Shown: positions 18,649-29,689, counted from the first letter of the stretch. The stretch is DNA of 64,000 nucleotides from Streptomyces sp. Act143 (GCF_003143935.1 NZ_QFRX01000001.1:7021514-7085513), one strand, 5' to 3'. The notes: generated by a model from the letters alone, not told the origin. Translations and numbers: made by a program.

Positions 18649-19566
18649 CTAAGCCCCGCACGACCTCAAGAACGCCCGAGTCCGCTGAGCAATAGGAAGC
18701 GGCTTGTCCGGATCGCACGGATACATGTCCTGCTCGACGATCGCGAACAGATCCACGTCCAACTTCTGCGCCGCCTCCAGCACCGGCCCCAACGCGGGCA
18801 CCCCGGACGGCGGTTCGCACATCACGCCCTGCGCCACGGCGGGTCCGAACGGCGTTCCCTTGGCCCGCACGTCGGCGAGGATCTCGGGGTCGACCTGCTT
18901 GAGGTGCAGGTACCCGATCCTGGAGCCGTACGTCTCGATCAGCTTCACGCTGTCCCCGCCGCAGTACGCGTAGTGCCCCGTGTCCAGGCACAGCGACACC
19001 AGCGACGAGTCCGTCCCGTCCAGGAACCGGGTCACGTTCTCCTCGGAGTCGATGTGCGTGTCGGCATGCGGATGCACGACGATCTGCAACCCGTACTCCT
19101 CCCGCACCCGCTGCCCCAGCCGCTCGGTGAGCGACGTGAGGTTCCGCCACTGCTCGGGCGTCAGCGTGTCCGGCTCCAGCACCTCACCGGTCTTGTCGTC
19201 CCGCCAGAAGGACGGGATGACGACGAGGTGCTTCGCCCCCATGGCCTGGGCCAGCACCGCGTTGTCGGCGACGTGCGCCCAGGTCTTCTCCCAGACGGAC
19301 TCGCCGTGGTGCAGCCCGGTGAAGACCGTGCCGGCCGACACCTTGAGGCCGCGCCGGCCCACCTCCGCGGTGAGCACCGCGGGGTCGGTCGGCAGGTACC
19401 CGTAAGGGCCAAGCTCGATCCACTCGTAACCGGAATCCGCGACCTCGTCGAGGAACCGCTGCCAGGGGACCTGCTGGGGGTCGTCGGGGAACCACACACC
19501 CCAGGAGTCGGGAGCCGACCCGATCCGGATGCGGGACAGTGAGGAAGAGGGTGACAACGACGTCAT
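18649..19566 (-). CDS. TIM-barrel sugar isomerase/epimerase (IolE/IolH-like), inositol cluster
   Basis: The protein has 305 residues of the xylose-isomerase-like AP_endonuc_2 family: IGSAPDSWGVWFPDDP at the N-terminus, VVHPHADTHIDSEENV, CLDTGHYAYCGGDS and IGYLHLKQVDPEI carry the metal ligands. In inositol pathways such proteins act as inosose dehydratase (IolE) or as isomerases (IolH/IolI). Divergent placement 125 bp from iolC supports an inositol role, and the N-terminal PDSWG pattern favours IolE-like activity, but the exact reaction is not certain. ATG 19566 is the best start; ribosome site weak. Confidence 0.8.
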   Translation of the reverse strand: MTSLSPSSSLSRIRIGSAPDSWGVWFPDDPQQVPWQRFLDEVADSGYEWIELGPYGYLPTDPAVLTAEVGRRGLKVSAGTVFTGLHHGESVWEKTWAHVADNAVLAQAMGAKHLVVIPSFWRDDKTGEVLEPDTLTPEQWRNLTSLTERLGQRVREEYGLQIVVHPHADTHIDSEENVTRFLDGTDSSLVSLCLDTGHYAYCGGDSVKLIETYGSRIGYLHLKQVDPEILADVRAKGTPFGPAVAQGVMCEPPSGVPALGPVLEAAQKLDVDLFAIVEQDMYPCDPDKPLPIAQRTRAFLRSCGA

Positions 19567-19616
19567 GCCGGTCAGCTTCCGCGTGGGCGGCAAGCGCTGT
19601 CAAGAGCTGGTCCGAA

Positions 19617-19661
19617 TGTCTGGACAAAACATTGACAGGGTAGCTCCCGCGGGGCTAGAAA
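19617..19661 (+). promoter_or_regulatory. iolC promoter with an upstream TGTC/GACA operator
   Basis: TTGACA at 19632–19637 and TAGAAA at 19656–19661 form a promoter with an 18-bp spacer. Immediately upstream, TGTCTGGACA (19617–19626) is a 10-bp TGTC…GACA inverted repeat of the kind bound by GntR-type inositol repressors. The gap between the divergent genes is only 125 bp, so one regulator could control both. Confidence 0.65.
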
Positions 19662-19691
19662 GCCGTGGAGAGCCGATACGAAGGGAACTCG

Positions 19692-20642
19692 ATGGCGTAC
19701 GACCTGATCACCATGGGGCGGATCGGAGTGGACCTCTATCCGCTGCAGACGGGCGTCCCGCTGCCGGAGGTGACGTCCTTCGGCAAGTTCCTCGGCGGCT
19801 CGGCGACGAACGTCGCGGTCGCCGCGGCCCGCCTGGGGCGGCAGACCGCGGTGATCACCCGCACCGGCGACGACCCCTTCGGCACCTACCTGCACGAGGC
19901 CCTCCGGGGCTTCGGCGTCGACGACCGCTGGGTCACCCCGGTGCCGGGCCTGCCGACCCCGGTCACGTTCTGCGAGATCTTCCCGCCGGACGACTTCCCG
20001 CTGTACTTCTACCGGCAGCCCAAGGCCCCCGACCTGGAGATCGACGCCCACGAGCTCGACCTCGACGCCATCCGCGAGGCCCGGGTCTTCTGGGTCACCG
20101 GCACCGGCCTGAGCGAGGAGCCCAGCCGTACGGCGACGCTCGCGGCCCTCGCCCACCGGGCCAAGGCGGGCATCACCGTCTTCGACCTGGACTGGCGCCC
20201 GATGTTCTGGAGCGACCCGGACGCGGCCCGCCCCTTCTACGCCGAAGCCCTCAAGCACACCACCGTCGCGGTCGGCAACCTCGACGAGGTCGAGGTCGCG
20301 ACCGGCGTCCGCGAGCCCCGTGCCGCCGCCGAGGCGCTCCTCGACGCCGGGGTCGAGCTCGCCGTCGTCAAGCAGGGCCCCAAGGGCGTGCTGGCGGTCG
20401 ACCGGAACGGGAACTCCGCCGAGGTCCCGCCGCTCCCCGTGGACGTCCTCAACGGGCTCGGCGCCGGCGACGCCTTCGGCGGCTCCCTGTGCCACGGCCT
20501 CCTCGACGGCTGGGACCTGGAGAAGATCATGCGGCACGCCAACGCGGCCGGCGCGATCGTCGCCTCCCGCCTGGAATGCAGCTCGGCGATGCCCACGCCG
20601 GAGGAGATCGAGGGCGCGATCGCCGCGGGGGCCGTCCGGTGA
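19692..20642 (+). CDS. iolC: 5-dehydro-2-deoxygluconokinase
   Basis: The protein has 316 residues of the PfkB/ribokinase family: GRIGVDLYPLQTG at the start, the FLGGSATNVAVAAARLG substrate/glycine segment, and the C-terminal LNGLGAGDAFGGSLCHGL with the catalytic Asp. IolC phosphorylates 5-dehydro-2-deoxygluconate in myo-inositol breakdown. ATG 19692 follows AAGGGA; an upstream ATG at 19665 lacks one. It is first in the operon iolC–aldolase–iolB–iolD–mmsA and overlaps the aldolase gene by GTGA. Confidence 0.93.
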   Translation: MAYDLITMGRIGVDLYPLQTGVPLPEVTSFGKFLGGSATNVAVAAARLGRQTAVITRTGDDPFGTYLHEALRGFGVDDRWVTPVPGLPTPVTFCEIFPPDDFPLYFYRQPKAPDLEIDAHELDLDAIREARVFWVTGTGLSEEPSRTATLAALAHRAKAGITVFDLDWRPMFWSDPDAARPFYAEALKHTTVAVGNLDEVEVATGVREPRAAAEALLDAGVELAVVKQGPKGVLAVDRNGNSAEVPPLPVDVLNGLGAGDAFGGSLCHGLLDGWDLEKIMRHANAAGAIVASRLECSSAMPTPEEIEGAIAAGAVR

Positions 20643-21520
20643 CCGTCGACATCGCCGAACTCGTCCGCCTGCGCACCCGCCACCCCGAGGCGATCGCCGA
20701 GGCCGCCGCCCGCCGCACCCGCAGGCCACTGCTGGGCGCCAGCGACCGCCTCATGATCGTCGCCGCCGACCACCCGGCCCGCGGCGCGCTCGGCGTCGGC
20801 GACCGCAAGTTCGCCATGGCCAACCGCGCCGACCTGCTCGAACGCCTCTGCCTGGCGCTCTCCCGGCCCGGCGTCGACGGCGTCCTCGCGACCGCCGACA
20901 TCCTCGACGACCTGCTGCTGCTCGGCGCGCTCGACGGCAAGGTCGTCATGGGCTCCATGAACCGCGGCGGCCTCCAGGGCGCGCGCTTCGAACTCGACGA
21001 CCGCTTCACCGGGCACCGCGCCGAGGACATCGAGCGGCTCGGCTTCGACGCGGGCAAACTGCTCCTGCGCATCGACTACGACGACCCGGGCTCCCTGACC
21101 ACCATGGAGTCCACCGCCCGCGTCATCGACGACATGGCCGCGCGCCGGCTGCCCGTCTTCGTCGAGCCGTTCCTCAGCAGCCGCACCGCCGAGGGCAAGG
21201 TGAAGAACGACCTCTCCGCCGAGGCTGTCACCAAGTCCATCGCCATCGCCTCCGGCCTGGGCGGCAGTTCGGCCTACACCTGGCTGAAGGTGCCGGTCAC
21301 CGACAACCCCGACGACATGGCCGAGGTCATGGCCACCTCCACGCTGCCCGCCGTGCTGCTGGGCGGCGAGGTCGGCGATGACCAGGACGGGGCGTACGAG
21401 AAGTGGCGGGGCGCTCTGCAACTCCCCACCGTGCGCGGGCTCGTGGTCGGACGTTCGCTGCTCTACCCGGCGGACGGAGACGTCGCCGCCGCCGTGGACA
21501 CCGCCGTAGGACTGCTGTGA
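20639..21520 (+). CDS. Class I aldolase of the DeoC/LacD type, probable IolJ role
   Basis: The protein has 293 residues of the Cgl0159-like aldolase group: RLMIVAADHPARGALGVGDR, GLQGARFELDDRFTG, a Schiff-base-type Lys candidate in AYTWLKVPVT and C-terminal GLVVGRSLLYP. Because it lies between iolC and iolB it most likely cleaves 2-deoxy-5-keto-gluconate-6-phosphate to dihydroxyacetone phosphate and malonate semialdehyde, the step done by IolJ in Bacillus. No separate classical IolJ is present in the window. GTG 20639 overlaps the iolC stop. Confidence 0.8.
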   Translation: MTVDIAELVRLRTRHPEAIAEAAARRTRRPLLGASDRLMIVAADHPARGALGVGDRKFAMANRADLLERLCLALSRPGVDGVLATADILDDLLLLGALDGKVVMGSMNRGGLQGARFELDDRFTGHRAEDIERLGFDAGKLLLRIDYDDPGSLTTMESTARVIDDMAARRLPVFVEPFLSSRTAEGKVKNDLSAEAVTKSIAIASGLGGSSAYTWLKVPVTDNPDDMAEVMATSTLPAVLLGGEVGDDQDGAYEKWRGALQLPTVRGLVVGRSLLYPADGDVAAAVDTAVGLL

Positions 21521-21527
21521 GGACCGC

Positions 21528-22340
21528 ATGAGCAACGATCTCCACATCCCCAAGGGCGCCTCCACCACCGCCCTGTACACAGTGGACATCGACCCGAAGC
21601 GGGCCGGTTGGACGCATTCCAGTCTGCGGATCGTCGCGCTGGAACCCGGTGGCATGCACACCTTCACCACCGGTGAGAGTGAGTGGATCGTGCTTCCGCT
21701 GGAAGGCGGATGTACCGTGCAAACAGAAGAGAACGAATTCCAACTCCTGGGCAGGGAAAGCGTGTTCGCGTCGGTCTCCGACTTCGCGTACGTGCCCCGC
21801 GACGCCCGGGCAACGATCGCCTCCGGCGCGGGAGGCCGCTTCGCCCTGGCAGGAGCGAAGTGCGAGCGACGACTCCCCGCCCGCTACGGCCCCGCGCCGG
21901 AGGTCCCCACCGAAAAACGCGGCAGCGGCAACCGGCTGCGCCACGTCCGCAACTTCGCCTCCGCCGACGCCTTCGACTGCGACAAGCTGATCGCCGTCGA
22001 GGTCATCACCCCCGGCGGCAACTGGTCCTCGTACCCGCCCCACAAGCACGACGAGCACCGGCCGGGCGAGGAAGCGGAGTTGGAGGAGATCTACTACTTC
22101 GAGATCGACGGCCCGAACGGTTTCGGCTATCAGCGCGTATCCCCTTCCCGTGAGGGCGGATCGGACGTCCTCGCGGAGGTCCGCTCCGGTGACGCCGTCC
22201 TCGTCCCCGACGGATGGCACGGCCCGTCGATCGCCCAGCCCGACCACGACATGTACTACCTGAACGTCATGGCGGGCCCGGGCGAGACCCGGGAGTGGCG
22301 GATCTGCTTCCACCCGGACCACACGGAGGGGTACCGATGA
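21528..22340 (+). CDS. iolB: 5-deoxy-glucuronate isomerase
   Basis: The protein has 270 residues, bicupin fold. The metal-binding cluster is visible as SSYPPHKHDEHRPGEEAELE followed by EIYYFEIDG, with VPDGWHGPSIA later. IolB isomerises 5-deoxy-D-glucuronate to 5-dehydro-2-deoxygluconate, the IolC substrate. It lies eight bases after the aldolase gene and overlaps iolD by ATGA. ATG 21528 follows GAGGACC. Confidence 0.94.
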   Translation: MSNDLHIPKGASTTALYTVDIDPKRAGWTHSSLRIVALEPGGMHTFTTGESEWIVLPLEGGCTVQTEENEFQLLGRESVFASVSDFAYVPRDARATIASGAGGRFALAGAKCERRLPARYGPAPEVPTEKRGSGNRLRHVRNFASADAFDCDKLIAVEVITPGGNWSSYPPHKHDEHRPGEEAELEEIYYFEIDGPNGFGYQRVSPSREGGSDVLAEVRSGDAVLVPDGWHGPSIAQPDHDMYYLNVMAGPGETREWRICFHPDHTEGYR

Positions 22341-24217
22341 CGACCACCCGGCTCACGGTCGCGCAGGCCCTTGTACGTTTCCTCACCGCCCAGTACACCG
22401 AACGCGACGGTGTGCGGCAGCGGTTGATCTCCGCCACCTGGGGCATCTTCGGCCACGGCAACGTGGCCGGCCTCGGTCAGGCGCTCGTCGAGTACGCCGA
22501 CGACATGCCGTACCACCAGGGCCGCAACGAGCAGTCGATGGTGCACGCGGCCATCGGCTACGCGCGGCAGTCCAACCGCCTGTCCACGCACGCCGTCACG
22601 ACCTCCATCGGCCCCGGTGCCACCAACCTGGTCACCGGCGCCGCCCTCGCCACCATCAACCACCTCCCGGTCCTGCTGCTGCCCGGCGACATCTTCGCCA
22701 CCCGCCCCGCCGACCCGGTCCTCCAGCAGCTGGAGGTGCCGTACGCGGGCGACATCAGCGTCAACGACTGCCTGCGCCCGGTGTCGAGGTACTTCGACCG
22801 CGTCACCCGCCCCGAGGCCCTGATCCCGGCCGCCCTCCAGGCCATGCGCGTCCTCACCGACCCGGTGGAGACGGGCGCCGTGACGCTCGCCCTCCCGCAG
22901 GACGTCCAGGCCGAGGCGTACGACTGGCCGGAGGAGTTCTTCGCCGAGCGCACCTGGGTGGTACGCCGTCCGGGCGCCGACCCGACCGAACTCGCCGAGG
23001 CCATCACGGCGATCCGCGGCGCCCGCCGCCCCCTCGTCGTCGCGGGCGGCGGCGTCCACCACAGCCGCGCCGAGGAGGCCCTCGCCGAGTTCGCCGAGGT
23101 GACCCGCATCCCGGTCGCGGCCACCCAGGCCGGCAAGGGCTCGCTGCGCTGGGACCACCCCCAGGACGTCGGCGGCATCGGCCACACCGGCACCGCGACC
23201 GCCAACGAACTCGCCCGCCAGGCCGACCTGGTGATCGGCGTCGGCACCCGCTGGACCGACTTCACCACCGCCTCCGGGACCCTCTTCGAAGCCCCCGGTG
23301 TCCGCTTCCTCAACCTCAACATCGCGCCCTTCGACGGCCACAAGCTGGCCGGCCGGCCGCTGGTCGCGGACGCCCGCAGCGGCCTGTCGGAGCTGACCGA
23401 GGCCCTCCAGATGCACGGGCACACGGTCACCGACGGGTACGTCACCGAGTACACCGAGGACAAGCAGCGCTGGGAGCACCGCGTCGACGCCTGCTACGAG
23501 GCCGACGAGATAGACGTGCGCCCCACCCAGCCGCAGGTCCTCGGCGCCCTGGACGCCCTGGTCGACGAGAGCGACATCGTCATCAACGCGGCCGGCTCCC
23601 TCCCCGGCGACCTGCACAAGCTGTGGCGGGCCCGGTCCCGGGACCAGTACCACCTGGAGTACGGCTACTCCTGCATGGGCTACGAGATCCCGGCCGCGAT
23701 CGGCGTGAAGATGGCCGCCCCCGAGCGGAACGTCTGGGCGCTCGTCGGCGACGGCACCTACCTGATGATGCCGACCGAGATCGTCACCGCCGTCCAGGAG
23801 GGCGTCGCGATCAAGATGCTGCTCATCCAGAACCACGGGTACGCCTCGATCGGCGGCCTGTCGGAGACGGTCGGCGGCGAGCGGTTCGGCACCGCGTACC
23901 GGTACCAGTCGGACGACGGTACCTACACCGGGGCGCCGCTCCCGGTGGACCTGGCCGCCAACGCGGCCAGCCTGGGCATGCGCGTGCTGCGCGCGAAGAC
24001 CGTCGGTGACCTGCGCGAGGCCCTCGCCCAGGCACGCGCGGCGGACACTCCCACATGTGTCTACGTCGAGACCGAAACGGCAGACACAGTGTCGGGCGCG
24101 CCTCCGGCGCAGGCCTGGTGGGATGTACCTGTGGCCGAGACCGCGACCCGACCGTCCGCGGTGAAGGCACGAGAGCTGTACGACCGGCACGTCTCTACCC
24201 GACGCCGCCATCTGTGA
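22337..24217 (+). CDS. iolD: 3D-(3,5/4)-trihydroxycyclohexane-1,2-dione hydrolase (thiamine-diphosphate enzyme)
   Basis: The protein has 626 residues of the acetolactate-synthase-like TPP family: ATWGIFGHGNVAGLGQAL and the cofactor-activating Glu in GRNEQSMVHAAIGYA, then GDGTYLMMPTEIVTAVQEGV and IQNHGYASIGGL forming the TPP/Mg site. IolD opens the ring of the trione to 5-deoxy-glucuronate, feeding IolB. Start ATG overlaps the iolB stop, giving coupled translation. Confidence 0.94.
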   Translation: MTTTRLTVAQALVRFLTAQYTERDGVRQRLISATWGIFGHGNVAGLGQALVEYADDMPYHQGRNEQSMVHAAIGYARQSNRLSTHAVTTSIGPGATNLVTGAALATINHLPVLLLPGDIFATRPADPVLQQLEVPYAGDISVNDCLRPVSRYFDRVTRPEALIPAALQAMRVLTDPVETGAVTLALPQDVQAEAYDWPEEFFAERTWVVRRPGADPTELAEAITAIRGARRPLVVAGGGVHHSRAEEALAEFAEVTRIPVAATQAGKGSLRWDHPQDVGGIGHTGTATANELARQADLVIGVGTRWTDFTTASGTLFEAPGVRFLNLNIAPFDGHKLAGRPLVADARSGLSELTEALQMHGHTVTDGYVTEYTEDKQRWEHRVDACYEADEIDVRPTQPQVLGALDALVDESDIVINAAGSLPGDLHKLWRARSRDQYHLEYGYSCMGYEIPAAIGVKMAAPERNVWALVGDGTYLMMPTEIVTAVQEGVAIKMLLIQNHGYASIGGLSETVGGERFGTAYRYQSDDGTYTGAPLPVDLAANAASLGMRVLRAKTVGDLREALAQARAADTPTCVYVETETADTVSGAPPAQAWWDVPVAETATRPSAVKARELYDRHVSTRRRHL

Positions 24218-24231
24218 AGGAGCAACTGGGC

Positions 24232-25734
<1,503 letters not shown>

Positions 25735-25756
25735 GACCAGTCACCGAGACCAGCCG

Positions 25757-25794
25757 CTGAGCCCGGGCACCCGAAGGCGGGTGTCCGGGCTCAG
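25757..25794. terminator. 17-bp hairpin between mmsA and a convergent lipoprotein gene
   Basis: CTGAGCCCGGGCACCCG (25757–25773) pairs with 25778–25794 with one G·T, around a 4-base AAGG loop. It sits between two convergent genes and can serve both. Confidence 0.85.
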
Positions 25795-25801
25795 CCCTGT
25801 C

Positions 25802-26635
25802 TCACTGGCCCTGGGCCTGCTTGAGCGCCTCGGTCATGTCGGCGGTCTCGGCGGCCGGCGGGGCCTTGACCTCGGCGGTGGCACCGAACCTGGCGAAGTC
25901 CATGGTGACCTTCATCTTGCCCATCACCTGCACCAGCCGGACGGGCAGGTCCTTCTTGCCCAGCCAGACCTCCATGGTGATGGTGTCCGCGCCGCCGGTC
26001 ATCTGGTTGAGCAGGCTGCCGTCGCCGGTGTAGGCCTCCTTGAAGCGGCCCATGTGCTCCTGGTCGATCACGGCCCGGTAGTGGGTCGCCTTCTGACCGT
26101 TCACCGTCTCGGAGCCGAGGTCCTCGACGTCGCTCGCGTACTTCAGGCCCTTCAGCGAGGCCGTCGGGTTCCCGCCGCCGCCCCCGCTCATCGCCGCCGC
26201 GCCGTTCTCACCGAACACGGCGGAGGCGTCGACCTTCATCCACTCCTTGCCCTCGAGCGGGCCCGAGGCCTGCGGGTCGACGTCGTAGTAGTACACGCCG
26301 TCGACGAGCAGACAGTGGATCTTCGGGTCGTCCTGCACCGCCTGCATCTGGGCGGCGGCGGTGTCCATCTGCACGTCGTACGCCATGCCGTCGCCCCACG
26401 AGTACGTGCCGTCCATGGCGATCGGCGTGCCCGTGCCCAGGTCGGTCGAGACCTTCACCTCGGCCGACCCGAGCTGCTCGGTCCGGTCGGTGGCCCGGCC
26501 GAAGGCCGCGAGGATCGCGTCGGTCTTGTCGACCGCGTCCGCCGCCTGCTTCACGCCGTCGGCGCCGCACGCGGACGTCGCCACCAACGCCGCTGCCGTG
26601 AACCCCACCCAGGCAGCGCTGTGCTTCGCCTTCAT
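25802..26635 (-). CDS. Secreted lipoprotein, LolA/LppX-like fold likely
   Basis: The protein has 277 residues. A lipoprotein signal ends in LVATSACGADG (lipobox Cys), so the mature protein is tethered outside the membrane. The remainder alternates polar and hydrophobic strands (GTYSWGDGMAYDVQMD, ATHYRAVIDQEHM, ITMEVWLGKKDLPVRLVQVM), the pattern of LppX/LprG-like actinobacterial lipoproteins. A Gly-rich loop (GGGGGN) lies mid-protein. ATG 26635 gives a normal signal peptide; a longer upstream frame would bury it. Ligand unknown. Confidence 0.82.
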   Translation of the reverse strand: MKAKHSAAWVGFTAAALVATSACGADGVKQAADAVDKTDAILAAFGRATDRTEQLGSAEVKVSTDLGTGTPIAMDGTYSWGDGMAYDVQMDTAAAQMQAVQDDPKIHCLLVDGVYYYDVDPQASGPLEGKEWMKVDASAVFGENGAAAMSGGGGGNPTASLKGLKYASDVEDLGSETVNGQKATHYRAVIDQEHMGRFKEAYTGDGSLLNQMTGGADTITMEVWLGKKDLPVRLVQVMGKMKVTMDFARFGATAEVKAPPAAETADMTEALKQAQGQ

Positions 26636-26921
26636 CTGTCCCCACCCATAGCTGTGTCCTACGTCTGTGTGTTCTGTGAACGCAGACTCTAACGGGACAC
26701 ACTGACACGTCCGTATGCCGGACGTCGGCAGTTTTTTCACCCCCTTCGCTGCGGTTCCCGCACCCGGCGCGCAAACGGAATCCCCGGCCCTGGTTCGCCG
26801 AATACGCGATCAAAAGCCGTTTCGATCTACGGATTCCGCACACAGAGACCCATTGACGTAATGGTTTCCGTCGGGATTCCATGCAGCGCAATCTGCTGCA
26901 CGAGTCGATCGGAACCGCCGT

Positions 26922-28319
26922 ATGACCGACACGCTCCGCCCGCCCGCGACCATCGCCCCCGAGGCCTCGGACCACCCCCGGAAGCTGAAGCGTTCGATCG
27001 GCGTCGTCGGCGGCACCCTCCTCACCCTCTCGTGCGTGACCCCCGCCTCCACCCTCTTCGTGGTCGTCCCCGACCTCTTCGGTTCCCTCGGCACCGCGAC
27101 CGCCCTCACCATCGCGATCGGCTCCCTGCTCTGCATCGCCGTGGCGTTCTGCTACTCCGAGCTGGGCACCCTCATCCCCAGCGCGGGCGGCGAGTACGCG
27201 ATGGTCTCGACGATGGCGGGCCGGCTGGCGGGCTGGCTCGTCTTCGTCCTCTCCCTCCTGGTCGTGATGATCGTCCCGCCGGTGATCGCGATGGGCACCG
27301 CGGACTACCTGGCCCCCGTGATCCACCTGGACCCGGCCCTCGCCGGCGCCGGTGTGATGCTCCTGGCCACCCTGGCCGGCCTCCTCGACCTGCGCGCCAA
27401 CGCCTGGATCACCGGCGTCTTCCTGGTCCTGGAGGTCATCGCGGCGGCGGTGGTGGCGGTCCTGGGCTTCGCCCACGCCGAGCGCGGCCCGGACAGCCTG
27501 GTCTCGATGCAGGTCGCGGGGGCGAACGGCGGCACGGACACGGTGACGGCCATGCTGGTCGTCTCCGGCCTGGCGATCGCCCTCTTCGTCACCCAGGGCT
27601 TCTCCACCGCCGTCTACCTCTCCGAGGAACTGGAGAACCCGCGCCGCAACGTCGCCCGCACGGTCCTGGCCACCCTCGCCATCTCCTCGGTGATCATCCT
27701 GGTCCCGGTGGTGGCCATCACCATGGGCGCGAGCGACCTGTCGGAACTGACCGGCGGTGACATCGGCGCGATGGTCACGGCCTGGTCCAACTCGGCGGTC
27801 GGCACGTTCGTCAGCCTCTGCGTGGCCCTCGCGATCATCAACGCGGGCATCGTCATGGTCATCCAGAACTCCCGCGTCCTGTTCGCCTCCGCCCGCGACA
27901 AGGCCTGGCCCCAGCCGGTCAACGACGTCTTCTCCAAGCTCGGCCGCTTCGGCTCCCCCTGGGTCGCCACCCTCGCCGTCGGCATCCCCGGCGCGGCCCT
28001 GTGCTTCGTCAACCTGGACACCCTGTACGGCGTGACGGGCGTCTCGGTGACCGGCATGTACCTGCTGGTGGCGGTCGCGGCTCTCCTCGCGCGCAAGGGC
28101 ACCCACAAGCACACGCCGGCCTGGCGGATGCCCCTGTGGCCGGCCGTGCCGGTCCTGCTGATCGGCGTCCTGGCCTACATCCTCAGCCGACAGGAGACCC
28201 AGTACCTCCTGTGGACAGGCGGCATCACGGCAGCGGCGACGCTCTACTGGGCCCTCTACCTCCGTCCGCGCAAGGACACCCGCTGGCTGGTGGAGATCCC
28301 CGAGGACGAACTCGCCTAG
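26922..28319 (+). CDS. APC-family amino-acid/polyamine permease
   Basis: The protein has 465 residues and about 12 membrane helices. The N-terminal VVGGTLLTLSCVTPASTLFV, the PSAGGEYAMVSTMAGRLAGW segment, and LSEELENPRRNVARTVLATL are typical of the APC superfamily. It would import an amino acid or amine in symport with protons. The ATG follows a weak GGAAC. It shares its stop codon region (CTAG) with the convergent condensation-domain gene. The 286 bp upstream hold no gene. Confidence 0.87.
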   Translation: MTDTLRPPATIAPEASDHPRKLKRSIGVVGGTLLTLSCVTPASTLFVVVPDLFGSLGTATALTIAIGSLLCIAVAFCYSELGTLIPSAGGEYAMVSTMAGRLAGWLVFVLSLLVVMIVPPVIAMGTADYLAPVIHLDPALAGAGVMLLATLAGLLDLRANAWITGVFLVLEVIAAAVVAVLGFAHAERGPDSLVSMQVAGANGGTDTVTAMLVVSGLAIALFVTQGFSTAVYLSEELENPRRNVARTVLATLAISSVIILVPVVAITMGASDLSELTGGDIGAMVTAWSNSAVGTFVSLCVALAIINAGIVMVIQNSRVLFASARDKAWPQPVNDVFSKLGRFGSPWVATLAVGIPGAALCFVNLDTLYGVTGVSVTGMYLLVAVAALLARKGTHKHTPAWRMPLWPAVPVLLIGVLAYILSRQETQYLLWTGGITAAATLYWALYLRPRKDTRWLVEIPEDELA

Positions 28320-29689
28320 GACGGGCCGCCCGTCGACACCATCAACGCCCGCAGCCGCTCCATGTACAGCCGCATGTTCTTGTGGGCGACGTCCGTGTCC
28401 GGGTACCGGCAGGCGAACCACACCCCGTCGTGCAGCCGGTTCAGCCACACGCACACCTGGTCCCCGTACGACACCCGGATCAGCCCGTACGCCGACAGCG
28501 CGTCCCACCGCTCGGCCCCCGGCAGGGCGCGCGCGTCGGTGAACGACACGATGGAGTACAGGTCGGGCGAGGTGGGCCGGAAGTCGGTGCCCAGCAGACC
28601 CAGCATCCGGGCGAGCGGCATCCGGGACAGCGGCCGGGCGGCCTGCAACTGCGCGCGTACGGCAGGCAGCGCGCTCGGGAAGTCGGCGGGCACCGGCACC
28701 TCGATCGGCGCCCCGCCGACGTACCAGCCCACGGAGTCGGACCACTGGGACTTCACCCGGGTGTGGAAGGGCACCACCGTCCGGTAGACGGAGGCGCCGC
28801 CGATCTCCCCGGCGATCAGCGCGGTGGCCGCGAGCACCCCGACCAGGCTCCCGCCGTACGGCCGGCAGTACGCCTCGAAGGCGGCCGCCTCTGCGGGACC
28901 CACGAGCATCTCGCACATCATCTTCTGCTCGGGCAGCGCACCACCCGGCTCCACCCCCAGGTCCAGGGGAAACGTCGGCAGCGTCCCGTCGCACCGCCGG
29001 ATGAACTCCCGCCAGCGCCCGACGGTCTCGTGGTCCTCGTCGATCCGGTCCGCGTCGGCCCGCTCGATCCGGCAGAAGTCGATGTAACTGCTCACCGCCG
29101 CCGTGTCCGCCACGCCCCGGCCCGCGTACAACTCGTGGATCTCCGACGGGATCCGGTAGATCGAGTAGGCGTCGACGTTGCTGTGGTCGAACGCCATGTA
29201 CACGCTCGTCGAGTCGTCCCGTACGACGGCCGCGTACATCAGGTTGGGCCAGCGCAGCGCGTCCGCGGTGACGTCGAAACGGTCCTGGAGGTGCCGCTCC
29301 AGAGCGGTCGCGTCCGTGAACTCCCCGGCCTCCTCCCGGTGCAGGGACACGTCGCGGGCGTCCAGGGTGAACCGCCGCAGCTCGTCCCCGTCCGTCCGGA
29401 ACCCGCTGCGCAGCGTCTCGTGGCGCAGGGTCCACGCGCGCAGGGCCTCTTCCAGGGCGCCGAGGTCGACCGGCCCCGGGATGTCGAAGGCGGCACCGAG
29501 CCAGGTCGGGACGAAGAGGCCGTCCTCGCGGACCGTGCGGGCGGTCCGGATGTGCGACTCCTGGATGTACGCCGGTGGCCGGGTGTCCTCCGGCAGCCCC
29601 CGCGCCGCCGCCACGGTCGCCGGACTGAGCGTCCACTCGACGAGCCGTCCGGGCCGGATCTCGCAGCGCTGGATGTCGGTGATACGCAC
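28316..29689 (-). CDS. Stand-alone condensation-domain acyltransferase-like protein
   Basis: The protein has 457 residues and reads as a complete NRPS-type condensation (chloramphenicol-acetyltransferase) fold: an N-terminal PGPVDLGALEEALRAWTLRH ETL segment, the active-site region and a C-terminal bridging part (VSFTDARALPG). The catalytic motif, normally HHxxxDG, is FDHSNVDAYS here: the second His and the Asp are kept, the first His is Asp and the Gly is Ala. No NRPS, carrier protein or polyketide genes lie nearby. GTG 29689 is chosen from GGAG eight bases upstream. It may transfer an acyl group from CoA, as PapA proteins do. Confidence 0.75.
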   Translation of the reverse strand: MRITDIQRCEIRPGRLVEWTLSPATVAAARGLPEDTRPPAYIQESHIRTARTVREDGLFVPTWLGAAFDIPGPVDLGALEEALRAWTLRHETLRSGFRTDGDELRRFTLDARDVSLHREEAGEFTDATALERHLQDRFDVTADALRWPNLMYAAVVRDDSTSVYMAFDHSNVDAYSIYRIPSEIHELYAGRGVADTAAVSSYIDFCRIERADADRIDEDHETVGRWREFIRRCDGTLPTFPLDLGVEPGGALPEQKMMCEMLVGPAEAAAFEAYCRPYGGSLVGVLAATALIAGEIGGASVYRTVVPFHTRVKSQWSDSVGWYVGGAPIEVPVPADFPSALPAVRAQLQAARPLSRMPLARMLGLLGTDFRPTSPDLYSIVSFTDARALPGAERWDALSAYGLIRVSYGDQVCVWLNRLHDGVWFACRYPDTDVAHKNMRLYMERLRALMVSTGGPS

